From the NCBI GenBank assembly GCA_021202715.1, contig JAJQCL010000029.1:1-14745 (forward strand): 14,745 bases of DNA. The letters are read 5' to 3'. The notes below the pieces were generated by a model. That model was not told the origin of the DNA and ran no database searches. It saw nothing but the letters and a program-made list of their open reading frames with translations. A program made the position numbers and the translations under genes. Shown here piece after piece: positions 6,952 to 14,734 of the stretch (within the stretch, counting starts at the first letter, position 1; each line of letters starts with the position of its first letter). This DNA is from Lachnospiraceae bacterium. GTDB taxonomy: Bacteria; Bacillota; Clostridia; Lachnospirales; Lachnospiraceae.

Positions 6952-7043
6952 CTGCGTAAGGATTTTTTCCGGCTTATGCCGGACGCAGTCCGCGCAGCGG
7001 ATAGGGGCTGTACCCCTATCCGATTTACGGAATAAATTTCCGG
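6952..7043 (+). other. Extra hairpins between the T-box terminator and ileS
   Basis: The 146 nt between the terminator and the ileS start contain several dyads. An outer pair CTGCGT (6952-6957) / ACGCAG (6983-6988) encloses TCCGGC (6968-6973) / GCCGGA (6978-6983). A perfect hairpin CGGATAGGGG (6998-7007) / CCCCTATCCG (7013-7022) with a 5-nt loop follows, then CGGAA/TTCCG (about 7028-7042). None has a T-tract. They are not part of the standard T-box fold, and their role is unknown. Confidence 0.55.
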
Positions 7044-7085
7044 GAGCCGTATACTGACGACATGATCCACATGGAGGAAAACAGG

Positions 7086-10000
7086 ATGTATCAGAAGGTT
7101 TCTACAGATATGAATTTTGTAGAGCGGGAGAATAAGGTCGAGAAGTTCTGGGAAGAGAATCAGATCTTCGAAAAGAGCATGGAGAACCGCAAGGAAGGGC
7201 CGGAGTACATGTTCTATGACGGACCGCCTACGGCCAACGGCAAGCCGCACATCGGCCATGTGCTGACCCGCGTGATTAAGGATATGATCCCCCGGTATCG
7301 GACGATGAAGGGCTACAATGTGCCCCGGAAGGCCGGTTGGGACACGCACGGACTGCCCGTAGAACTGGAAGTGGAGCGGGAGCTGGGTCTGGACGGCAAG
7401 GAGCAGATCGAGGAATACGGCGTGGAGCCGTTTATCCAGAAATGTAAGGAGAGCGTGTGGCGTTATAAGGGCATGTGGGAGGAATTCTCCGGTAAGGTTG
7501 GATTCTGGGCCGACATGGAGCACCCGTATGTCACGTATGAGGATGATTTCATTGAGTCCGAATGGTGGGCGCTCAAGGAAATCTGGGAAAAGGGTCTGCT
7601 GTATAAGGGCTTCAAGATCGTTCCCTACTGCCCCCGCTGCGGCACTCCTCTGTCCTCTCACGAGGTCGCACAGGGCTATAAGCTGGTAAAGGAGCGTTCC
7701 GCGGTGGTGCGTTTCAAGGTGGTCGGCGAGGATGCTTATTTCCTGGCCTGGACGACGACTCCCTGGACGCTGCCGAGCAACGTAGCGCTCTGCGTGAACC
7801 CGGATGAGACCTACTGCCGCGTAAAGGCCGCCGACGGTTTCACCTATTACCTGGCGGAAGCGCTGCTCGATGCGGTGCTGGGCGGTCTGGCGCAGGACGG
7901 CCAGGAGCCCTATGAGGTGCTGGAGTATGAGCCCCTCTATGCGGTGGCTGCGGAGCTGGCCGAGGAGCAGCATAAGAAGTCGCATTTTGTAACCTGCGAT
8001 CACTATGTCACCATGAGCGACGGTACCGGTATCGTTCACATCGCCCCGGCTTTTGGTGAAGACGACGCGAAAGTGGGCCGGAAATACAACCTGCCCTTCG
8101 TGCAGCTGGTGGACAGCAAGGGAAATATGACGGCCAATACGCCTTACGGCGGTGTTTTCGTCAAGAAGGCCGATCCCATGGTCCTGCAGGATCTCGAGAA
8201 GCAGGGGCTGCTTTTCGATGCACCCAAATTCGAGCATGATTATCCTTTCTGCTGGCGCTGTGACACGCCTCTGATCTATTATGCCAGAGAATCGTGGTTC
8301 ATCAAGATGACGGCAGTGAAGGATGACCTGATCAACAATAACAATACGATCAACTGGATTCCCGAGAGCATCGGCAAGGGCCGTTTCGGCGATTGGCTGG
8401 AGAATATTCAGGACTGGGGCATCAGCCGTAACCGTTACTGGGGGACTCCCTTAAATGTCTGGGAGTGTTCCTGCGGTCATAAGCATGCCATCGGCAGCAA
8501 GGCGGAGCTGAAGGAAATGTCTCCCAACTGCCCCGATGAGATCGAGCTGCATCGTCCTTTCATCGATGAAGTGACGATCACCTGCCCGGAGTGCGGCAAA
8601 CAGATGCACCGCGTGCCGGAGGTCATCGACTGCTGGTTCGATTCCGGCTCCATGCCCTTCGCCCAGTATCACTATCCATTTGAGAATCAGGAGACCTTTA
8701 AGAAGAATTTCCCCGCCGATTTCATCAGTGAGGCGGTCGATCAGACCCGCGGCTGGTTCTACTCGCTGCTGGCTATCTCCACGCTGATCTTCAATCAGGC
8801 TCCTTATAAGAACGTCATCGTCCTGGGTCATGTGCAGGATGAGAACGGACAGAAGATGAGCAAGTCCAAGGGGAACGCCGTGGATCCCATGGATGCATTG
8901 AATACCTACGGCGCCGACGCCATCCGCTGGTATTTCTATATCAACAGCGCGCCCTGGCTGCCCAACCGTTTCCACGGCAAGGCGGTTACCGAGGGACAGA
9001 GGAAGTTCATGGGTACTCTGTGGAATACCTATGCCTTCTATGTGCTGTATGCCGAGATCGATCAGTTTGACGCCACCAAATATGAGCTGGAGTACGACAA
9101 GCTGCCGGTCATGGACCGCTGGATGCTGAGCAAGCTGAATACGCTGATCGGCAATGTGGATAATGCTCTGGAGAATTATCAGATTCCCGAGGCGGCCCGC
9201 TTCCTGCAGAATTTTGTTGATGACATGAGCAACTGGTATGTCCGCCGCAGCCGCAGCCGTTTCTGGGCAAAGGGCATGGAGCAGGATAAGATCAATGCTT
9301 ATATGACTTTGTATACGACGCTGGTGACTGTGGCCAAGCTGGCCGCTCCCATGGTGCCCTTCATCACCGAAGATATGTATCAGAACCTTGTGCGCAGTCT
9401 GGATCAGACCGCGCCGGAGAGCATCCATCTGTGCGATTATCCTGTGGCTAATGCGGCCTGGATCGATCCGGAGCTGGAGGAAGACATGGACGCGGTCCTG
9501 AAGATCGTTGTCATGGGCCGGGCCTGCCGGAATTCCGCTAATATCAAGAACCGCCAGCCCATCGGACAGATGTTTGTCAAGGATCCGGTGAGCCTCAGTG
9601 CATTCTACGGCGATATCATCAAGGATGAACTGAACGTGAAGGAGATTACCTTCACCGATGAGGTGGGAGACTTCACCTCCTACCGCTTCAAGCCGCAGAT
9701 GAGGACGCTGGGACCGAAATACGGCAAGAAGCTGGGTGAGATTCGCACGCTGCTGGCGGAGGTCGACGGACATGCGGCCATGAAGGAACTGAAGAGTACC
9801 GGCGAGCTGGTGCTGACCTTCTCTGACGGCAGTCGGGCTATTCTCTCCGAAGAGGATCTTCTGATCGAGACAACGCAGACCGAGGGCTATGTGTCCGAGA
9901 TCTCCGGCGAGTGGACCGTGGTGTTGGATACCAACCTGACACCGGAGCTGCGGGAAGAAGGTCTGCTGCGTGAAGTCGTAAGCAAGGTTCAGACCATGCG

Positions 10001-10205
10001 CAAAGAGGCCGGCTACGAGGTTATGGATCACATTGATGTCTATGTGACCGGCAATGAAAAGGTGGCGGCGCTGATGGAGTCCCATCAGGAAAGTCTGCTT
10101 CGTGATGTGATGGGCGATACTCTGACCGTGGGGCAGACCGACGGATATGTCAAGGAGTGGAACCTCAACGGCGAGAAGGTCACACTGGGAGTGAAGAAAA
10201 AATAG
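7086..10205 (+). CDS. ileS: Isoleucyl-tRNA synthetase, long (type 2) form
   Basis: This is a class I aminoacyl-tRNA synthetase charging tRNA-Ile in the cytoplasm. It has 1039 residues. HIGH lies at 55-58 within GKPHIGHVLTR, and KMSKS at 590-594. GWDTHGLPVE and the CP1 editing insertion lie between them. Cysteine pairs CPRCG (C182, C185), C461/C463 and CPECG (C500, C503) may bind zinc. The anticodon-binding region starts near MDRWMLSKLN (676). The length and motif style match the eukaryote-like IleRS2 group, members of which are often insensitive to mupirocin. That property is known for the group and not shown here. The frame is open back to ATG 7062, but the ATG at 7086 has ATGGAGG at a proper 8-nt distance and matches the family N-terminus. 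Expression is under the T-box upstream. It ends in TAG. Confidence 0.97.
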   Translation: MYQKVSTDMNFVERENKVEKFWEENQIFEKSMENRKEGPEYMFYDGPPTANGKPHIGHVLTRVIKDMIPRYRTMKGYNVPRKAGWDTHGLPVELEVERELGLDGKEQIEEYGVEPFIQKCKESVWRYKGMWEEFSGKVGFWADMEHPYVTYEDDFIESEWWALKEIWEKGLLYKGFKIVPYCPRCGTPLSSHEVAQGYKLVKERSAVVRFKVVGEDAYFLAWTTTPWTLPSNVALCVNPDETYCRVKAADGFTYYLAEALLDAVLGGLAQDGQEPYEVLEYEPLYAVAAELAEEQHKKSHFVTCDHYVTMSDGTGIVHIAPAFGEDDAKVGRKYNLPFVQLVDSKGNMTANTPYGGVFVKKADPMVLQDLEKQGLLFDAPKFEHDYPFCWRCDTPLIYYARESWFIKMTAVKDDLINNNNTINWIPESIGKGRFGDWLENIQDWGISRNRYWGTPLNVWECSCGHKHAIGSKAELKEMSPNCPDEIELHRPFIDEVTITCPECGKQMHRVPEVIDCWFDSGSMPFAQYHYPFENQETFKKNFPADFISEAVDQTRGWFYSLLAISTLIFNQAPYKNVIVLGHVQDENGQKMSKSKGNAVDPMDALNTYGADAIRWYFYINSAPWLPNRFHGKAVTEGQRKFMGTLWNTYAFYVLYAEIDQFDATKYELEYDKLPVMDRWMLSKLNTLIGNVDNALENYQIPEAARFLQNFVDDMSNWYVRRSRSRFWAKGMEQDKINAYMTLYTTLVTVAKLAAPMVPFITEDMYQNLVRSLDQTAPESIHLCDYPVANAAWIDPELEEDMDAVLKIVVMGRACRNSANIKNRQPIGQMFVKDPVSLSAFYGDIIKDELNVKEITFTDEVGDFTSYRFKPQMRTLGPKYGKKLGEIRTLLAEVDGHAAMKELKSTGELVLTFSDGSRAILSEEDLLIETTQTEGYVSEISGEWTVVLDTNLTPELREEGLLREVVSKVQTMRKEAGYEVMDHIDVYVTGNEKVAALMESHQESLLRDVMGDTLTVGQTDGYVKEWNLNGEKVTLGVKKK

Positions 10206-10321
10206 AATATAGAAGCTACTCTGAGGAGATGAAAATCCTCTCTGAGTGAGGTGCGGGGAGCATTTTCCGAAAGGGGGACGCTCTTCGATGGGATGACAGA
10301 GAGATAGGAGACTTCGAGATT

Positions 10322-12775
10322 ATGGATCATTTTGAATTTGATAAGGATGCATTTCGCAAGAGAGTCATTGATCTGGTTAAACTGGATTCCAAGGTGACCA
10401 TCGAGGAAGCTACGCCGGAGCAGATCTACAAGGCGGTAGGCTTCGCCATTAAAGAGCAGATTATCGACGCCTGGATTGACACTCGGAAGAAAGCCAAGGA
10501 ACAGGATGTCAAAATGCTCTACTATATGTCCATGGAGTTCCTCATGGGCCGGGCACTGGGCAACAACCTGATCAACATTCAGGCCATCGACGAGGTAAAG
10601 GAAGTCCTGGACGAGTTCGGTGTGGATCTTAATGTGATTGAGGATCAGGAGAGAGACTGGGCGCTGGGCAACGGCGGTCTGGGACGGCTGGCGGCCTGCT
10701 TCCTGGATTCGCTGGCCACGTTGGGCTATCATGCCTATGGCTGCGGCATCCGTTATAAGTACGGCATGTTCAAGCAAAAGATCGAAAACGGTTATCAGAA
10801 GGAAGTGCCGGATAACTGGCTGCGTATTGCCAATCCCTTCGAGGTGCGCCGTGATAACCACAGAAAGGAAATCAAATTCGGCGGCTATACCCGCTGTGAG
10901 ACTGATGAGAACGGACGTCCCTACTATGTGCAGGAGGGCTATCAGTCTGTCTGGGCGGTGCCCTATGATCTGCCGGTCATCGGCTACAATAACGGCGTCG
11001 TCAATACGCTGCGTATCTGGAGCGCCGAACCCATGGAGGACCTCGATCTGGAGCGTTTCAGTCAGGGTGATTATGAAAATGCAGCCAAACAGGAAAATCT
11101 GGCAGAAACGATCTGTAAGGTGCTCTATCCCGCCGATGATCACTATGCCGGCAAGGAGCTGCGTCTGAAGCAGCAGTATTTCTTCGTGTCCGCGACAATC
11201 CAGCGGGCCGTGGAGCGCTACATGGAGAGTCATGACGACATCCACAAGCTCTATGAGAAGGTATGTTTCCAGATGAATGATACGCATCCGACGCTGACCG
11301 TGGCGGAGCTGATGCGGATTCTGGTGAACGAGGAGCGTCTGGAGTGGGATGAGGCCTGGGAGATTACCAAGAAGACCTGCGCCTATACGAACCACACGAT
11401 TATGGCGGAGGCTCTGGAAAAATGGCCCATCGACCTGTTCCAGCGTCTGCTGCCCCATATTTACCAGATCATCGATGAAATCAACCGCCGCTTTGTGATT
11501 CAGATCAAGGAGATTTATCCGAACCGCCCTGACAAGGTGGAGAGTATGGCGATTCTGTACAATCATCAGGTGCGCATGGCCAACCTGGCCATCGTCGGCG
11601 GCTTCTCCGTCAACGGCGTGGCAAAGCTTCACACCGAGATTCTGGAGAAACGGGAATTGAAGGATTTCTATGAGATGATGCCGGAGAAGTTCAACAACAA
11701 GACCAACGGCATCACGCAGCGGCGTTTCCTGCTGCATGCCAATCCTCTGCAGGCGCAGTGGATCACGGATAAGATCGGCGACAGCTGGATCACTGACCTG
11801 TCGCAGCTGGAGAAGCTGGTTCCCTATGCGGAGGATCCCGCGGCGAGGAAGGAATATCGGGAGATCAAGCGTCAGAACAAGCTGCGTCTGATGCAGTACA
11901 TCCGCGAAAACAACAACGTGGATGTGAATCCGGATTCGATCTTTGATGTGCAGGTAAAGCGGCTTCACGAGTATAAGCGTCAGCTGCTGAATATCCTTCA
12001 TGTGATGTATCTGTACAATCAGTTGAGAGACAACCCTGATCTGGATATCGTGCCCCGCACCTTCATCTTCGGCGCCAAGGCAGCGGCCGGATATGTGAAC
12101 GCCAAGCTGACCATTAAGCTGATCAATTCCGTGGCCAACGTCATCAACAACGACGTATCGATCCACGACAAGCTTAAGATTGTGTTCATCGAGGACTATC
12201 GCGTGTCCAACGCGGAGATCATTTTCCCGGCCAGTGATGTCAGCGAGCAGATATCCACAGCCAGCAAGGAGGCCAGCGGCACGGGCAACATGAAGTTCAT
12301 GCTCAACGGCGCCCTGACTCTGGGCACCATGGACGGCGCCAATGTGGAGATTGTCCAGGAGGTCGGCGAGGAGAATGCCTTTATCTTCGGTCTTTCCGCT
12401 GATGAAGTCATCGAGTACGAGAAAAACGACAACTACGACCCTGTGGCAATCTTCAACGAGGATGCCGAGCTGCGCCGGGTGCTGATGCAGATGGTCAACG
12501 GCTTCTACTCGCCGGATAACCCCGACCTGTTCCGTCCGTTGTACAATTCTCTGCTGAATACGCAGAACAGCGCCAAGGCTGATACCTATTTCATCCTCAA
12601 GGATTTCCGCTCCTATGTGGATGCGCAGAGACGCGTCGAGGCGGCCTACCGTGATCCGGAGGGCTGGACCCGCTCCGCGATCCTGAATATTGCCCACTCC
12701 GGGAAGTTCTCGTCTGACCGGACGATCCAAGAATACGTGGATGATATCTGGAAGCTGGATAAGGTGGAGATGTAA
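10322..12775 (+). CDS. glgP: Glycogen/maltodextrin phosphorylase (GT35)
   Basis: This PLP-dependent phosphorylase releases glucose-1-phosphate from the non-reducing ends of alpha-1,4-glucans in the cytoplasm. Its 817 residues match bacterial GlgP/MalP. GNGGLGRLAACFLDS (116-130) is the conserved N-terminal substrate region, and KRLHEYKRQ (546-554) contributes to phosphate/PLP binding. GTGNMKFMLNG carries the PLP-binding lysine K658. The N-terminus is short, without the allosteric extension of animal enzymes. The start ATG has TAGGAG (10305-10310) about 11 nt upstream. A 116-bp gap after ileS holds only an imperfect hairpin (about 10216-10247) with no T-tract, and I see no clear promoter there, so partial cotranscription with ileS is possible. 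No other glycogen genes are adjacent. Confidence 0.96.
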   Translation: MDHFEFDKDAFRKRVIDLVKLDSKVTIEEATPEQIYKAVGFAIKEQIIDAWIDTRKKAKEQDVKMLYYMSMEFLMGRALGNNLINIQAIDEVKEVLDEFGVDLNVIEDQERDWALGNGGLGRLAACFLDSLATLGYHAYGCGIRYKYGMFKQKIENGYQKEVPDNWLRIANPFEVRRDNHRKEIKFGGYTRCETDENGRPYYVQEGYQSVWAVPYDLPVIGYNNGVVNTLRIWSAEPMEDLDLERFSQGDYENAAKQENLAETICKVLYPADDHYAGKELRLKQQYFFVSATIQRAVERYMESHDDIHKLYEKVCFQMNDTHPTLTVAELMRILVNEERLEWDEAWEITKKTCAYTNHTIMAEALEKWPIDLFQRLLPHIYQIIDEINRRFVIQIKEIYPNRPDKVESMAILYNHQVRMANLAIVGGFSVNGVAKLHTEILEKRELKDFYEMMPEKFNNKTNGITQRRFLLHANPLQAQWITDKIGDSWITDLSQLEKLVPYAEDPAARKEYREIKRQNKLRLMQYIRENNNVDVNPDSIFDVQVKRLHEYKRQLLNILHVMYLYNQLRDNPDLDIVPRTFIFGAKAAAGYVNAKLTIKLINSVANVINNDVSIHDKLKIVFIEDYRVSNAEIIFPASDVSEQISTASKEASGTGNMKFMLNGALTLGTMDGANVEIVQEVGEENAFIFGLSADEVIEYEKNDNYDPVAIFNEDAELRRVLMQMVNGFYSPDNPDLFRPLYNSLLNTQNSAKADTYFILKDFRSYVDAQRRVEAAYRDPEGWTRSAILNIAHSGKFSSDRTIQEYVDDIWKLDKVEM

Positions 12776-12798
12776 CAAATTTTATCAGAAGAAGATCA

Positions 12799-12838
12799 AA
12801 AATCCCGGAAGCAGTCTAAGGACCTTCCGGGATTTTTT
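12799..12838 (+). terminator. Terminator after glgP
   Basis: AAAATCCCGGAAG (12799-12811) pairs perfectly with CTTCCGGGATTTT (12824-12836) around a 12-nt loop, and six T residues end the right arm (12833-12838). It lies 24 bp after the glgP stop. Confidence 0.9.
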
Positions 12839-12874
12839 AAAGGAAATATTTTCGACAAAATTTCAGTAAAACCC

Positions 12875-12905
12875 TTGACCTTCCCCCGGGGGGAGGGTGT
12901 ATACA
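12875..12905 (+). promoter_or_regulatory. MerR-family-type operator/promoter with 19-bp spacer
   Basis: TTGACC (12875-12880) and TATACA (12900-12905) are separated by 19 bp, the over-long spacing that MerR-family activators correct by twisting DNA. The spacer is filled by a dyad, ACCTTCCCCC against GGGGGAGGGT with one mismatch, centred between the boxes. This is the classic layout of metal-, drug- or redox-responsive MerR-type promoters. No MerR gene is in the window, so the regulator must act from elsewhere. Transcription should begin near 12912, about 29 nt before the ATG of the small gene. Confidence 0.85.
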
Positions 12906-12940
12906 GAGAGTAGAATCCTTGAAAACAGGGGGGATGTGCA

Positions 12941-13252
12941 ATGACGATCAAAGATGTGGAGAAGGTAAAGGCTTCCTTTGGCAGTAAGGTTTTTTCCCTG
13001 TGGGACTACCAGCGGCGGGGAAACTTCTCTTATACCGTATATGTGGGTGGTCACGTGATCGTCTTTCGTGGTGGTTCCGTGAATGAAAAAATTGAACGGT
13101 ATGTGGATGATACATATCTGGAACTGGAGGAATTCGATGCGTCTCTTATGGAACTGGGGATTCCCAAAGAGTCAGACGTTCGATACAGCAGTTCCATTGA
13201 TTTGGCTGAATACTACATGGAGCGGTTTCTGCGGATCGCGAGGGCGGAGTAA
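12941..13252 (+). CDS. Unrecognised 103-residue protein under MerR-type control
   Basis: I do not recognise this family. The gene is credible. An AGGGGGG Shine-Dalgarno (12927-12933) lies 7 nt before the ATG, and a MerR-type promoter is correctly placed upstream. The protein is soluble and mixed in charge, with no signal peptide and no transmembrane segment. The first half suggests a beta-rich core (FSYTVYVGGHVIVFRGG, 28-44) and the second half suggests helices (YLELEEFDASLMELG and DLAEYYMERFLRIAR). It has no cysteine and only one histidine (H38), so direct thiol-based metal binding is unlikely. Being induced by a MerR-type activator, it may take part in a stress or ligand response. It is monocistronic, and its end is 40 bp from the convergent hipA end with no terminator between. 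Confidence 0.75.
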   Translation: MTIKDVEKVKASFGSKVFSLWDYQRRGNFSYTVYVGGHVIVFRGGSVNEKIERYVDDTYLELEEFDASLMELGIPKESDVRYSSSIDLAEYYMERFLRIARAE

Positions 13253-13261
13253 AGAGAAGAC

Positions 13262-13378
13262 AAAGGAGGATCGTTGAGTTTAGCAGAGTTGTTTAGTTCA
13301 GGTATCTCCCCAGCTCCCCCTGTACGATTTCCTGCGTCTCTTCCGCGATCTGTCTGGCCTCGGACGAATCCAACCTGA
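13262..13378 (+). other. Orphan Shine-Dalgarno with short TTG open frame (possible gene remnant)
   Basis: AAAGGAGG (13262-13269) stands 4 nt before a TTG at 13274, which opens 34 codons (LSLAELFSSG...) ending at TGA 13376-13378. From 13293 on, the frame runs antisense to the 3' end of hipA and becomes Pro/Arg-rich shadow sequence. The first 8 or so codons look like a genuine gene start with the rest replaced. This suggests a gene formerly downstream of the 103-residue gene that lost its body when the hip region was joined here. It may also be chance. Confidence 0.3.
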
Positions 13379-14408
13379 TCTTCTCCGCCACAGCCAGCAG
13401 ATCCCGCAGGCCCGGATCGCGGCCGTTTCCGTTTATGGTCGTTGCATGTTCTCCACCGAGGGAAGAGCTGTATGTGAGATCGTAGGCGGGGGAGAGCCGC
13501 CATCGGCCATTTTCATACAGCCAGGAGAAATTCTTTGAATGGTCATCCCGGTTGTGAGCGAAGACGTTGAAGCACATGAGACGGTACAGCTTTTCGATTT
13601 CCTGATAGTCATGTGTCAGCGCCATGGTCAGCTGCATCAGGAAAATATAATCCAGGTTCGGAATGCGGTGAGAGGTCTCGAGCAGGCCGCTGGCGGAGAC
13701 CATATGGATCCGTCGGCCCTCTTTACGGTCGATACGTTTTACGGCAATGTATCCGGAGCAGAGGGGAGAGGGAAGAAGGCGCTTTTCCGGGACTTCAAGG
13801 CCGCATTTTCTGGCACACAGAGAATAGGCGTATTCCTGATCTCCAATGTCGGGGTCGTCCAGTGAAGAGGGGAATTTTACGATCCATTCTTCTCCGTCGA
13901 GCTGATAGAAAACCTTCGGCCGTGCGCCGCCGGAGGAACCGCCCATGCGGAACAGGTCATCCAGGTTCCCGGAGACTTCATCCGCAAAGATTTTCTGACA
14001 TTCCTCCGCGATCTGATCCAGAGACAGAGAAGTCCTGCCGGATGGCAGATCGTTTTCCGGTTCGTAGCAGAGCGCACCCATTCCTGAGGCACCGACAATG
14101 GTCAGGCGGGTGAGACTGTCGATTTCTTTCGCATTGATGTTATTTTTCCGCAGCAGACGATCCACAACCATCCGCCCCCAACCGTCGGGCAGACTGTCCG
14201 CGAAGACGCCGAAGAGCCCTTCAAAGGGATCATAGCCTCTGGGCAGGAAAACTTTTTTCTCCAGGGGCAGGGAGAGGGGATTGAGCGAAAATCCCCGGAC
14301 AAGCCATTCCTCATCGTATTCGAAAGCGACGCGATGGCGGGGGTCTGTCGCCAGTGTTCCTACACGTTGTCCTTCGCAGAGAACCCGGCAGGTCTTATAT
14401 CTGTTCAT
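13293..14408 (-). CDS. hipA: HipA-family serine/threonine kinase toxin
   Basis: This is the toxin of a HipBA-type toxin-antitoxin pair. HipA kinases phosphorylate targets such as glutamyl-tRNA synthetase and can induce dormancy. The 371 residues are shorter than the roughly 440 of E. coli HipA but keep both parts: the N-terminal subdomain (about 1-100, with DSLPDGWGR 71-79) and the kinase core. A Ser/Gly loop GGSSGGARPK (156-165) corresponds to the region of the autophosphorylated serine. K178 in IVKFPS fits the ATP lysine. HNRDDHSKN (285-293) gives catalytic D288 and N293, and AYD gives metal-binding D310, so it looks active. The start at 14408 follows AGGAGG by 6 nt, and the open frame upstream to 14489 is only overlap. 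The start lies inside the 3' end of hipB (14-bp overlap), implying coupling. Confidence 0.9.
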   Translation of the reverse strand: MNRYKTCRVLCEGQRVGTLATDPRHRVAFEYDEEWLVRGFSLNPLSLPLEKKVFLPRGYDPFEGLFGVFADSLPDGWGRMVVDRLLRKNNINAKEIDSLTRLTIVGASGMGALCYEPENDLPSGRTSLSLDQIAEECQKIFADEVSGNLDDLFRMGGSSGGARPKVFYQLDGEEWIVKFPSSLDDPDIGDQEYAYSLCARKCGLEVPEKRLLPSPLCSGYIAVKRIDRKEGRRIHMVSASGLLETSHRIPNLDYIFLMQLTMALTHDYQEIEKLYRLMCFNVFAHNRDDHSKNFSWLYENGRWRLSPAYDLTYSSSLGGEHATTINGNGRDPGLRDLLAVAEKIRLDSSEARQIAEETQEIVQGELGRYLN

Positions 14409-14676
14409 CGATGACCTCCTGAATGGATGCATAGCCCTTCTTTGAGAAGAGTTCATCAAAATCGTGCTCACACTCCAGGGCAAAGGCAATCTTGATGAGG
14501 GAGGAGAGTGAGATTTCGCCGGTTCGCTCGAAGCGCTTCAGAGAGCCAAGGCTGACGTTGGAGCGGCGGCTCAGTTCAATCTGAGTGAACTTTTTTTCTT
14601 TCCGGCGGGCTCGTGCCCGGTCTGCAATTTCCCGGTTGATGTCTCCGGGAGATTTAAATAAATTAAATGTATTCAT
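14395..14676 (-). CDS. hipB: HipB-like XRE-family HTH antitoxin
   Basis: This is a DNA-binding antitoxin and probable autorepressor of the hip operon. The 93 residues contain an XRE/Cro-type helix-turn-helix at about 22-68 (KKFTQIELSRRSNVSLGSLKRFE...; helix 2 TQIELSRRS, recognition helix SLGSLKRFE), followed by a short acidic C-terminal tail that may contact HipA. It precedes hipA, the usual order, and overlaps it by 14 bp. The ATG at 14676 has no Shine-Dalgarno and sits at the predicted transcription start, so the message may be leaderless. Two repeated sites in the promoter are the expected binding places. Confidence 0.88.
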   Translation of the reverse strand: MNTFNLFKSPGDINREIADRARARRKEKKFTQIELSRRSNVSLGSLKRFERTGEISLSSLIKIAFALECEHDFDELFSKKGYASIQEVIDEQI

Positions 14677-14734
14677 GGATCATATTTTAACCTAAAACAG
14701 GGAAATTATCAAGAAACAGATCATATTTTATCTG
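14677..14734. promoter_or_regulatory. Paired operators of the hip promoter
   Basis: GATCATATTTTA occurs at 14678-14689 and 14719-14730, 41 bp apart, or about four helical turns on the same face. The distal copy sits in a perfect dyad CAGAT-N8-ATCTG (14717-14734). The proximal copy sits in a partial dyad GGAT-N8-AACC (14677-14692) that covers the -10 box. The 8-bp spacing of half-sites is the same as in E. coli HipB operators (TATCC-N8-GGATA). This suggests HipB binding and autorepression, possibly with looping. Confidence 0.65.
14684..14712 (-). promoter_or_regulatory. Promoter of hipBA
   Basis: On the minus strand, TTGATA (14707-14712) and TAAAAT (14684-14689) are separated by 17 bp. Transcription starting about 7 nt after the -10 box would begin at or next to the hipB ATG (14676). 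Confidence 0.75.

Noticed and set aside
6846..8237. 463-residue minus-strand frame starting within ileS
   Set aside because: It runs antisense through ileS and the T-box leader, both of which are well supported.
8451..10085. 544-residue open frame on the minus strand
   Set aside because: It is the antisense shadow of ileS, with composition typical of an artefact and no recognisable domain.
10206..10321. Possible terminator between ileS and glgP
   Set aside because: Only an interrupted stem (ACTC/GAGT plus GAGGA/TCCTC) is present, with no T-tract.
10085..12778. 897-residue open frame on the minus strand
   Set aside because: It is exactly antisense to glgP, has His/Ile/Leu-rich low-complexity composition typical of codon-bias shadows, and has no family motifs or ribosome-binding site.
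14409..14489. 27-residue N-terminal extension of HipA
   Set aside because: It lies wholly inside hipB and has no ribosome-binding site. The ATG at 14408 has AGGAGG at 6 nt and matches the family N-terminus.
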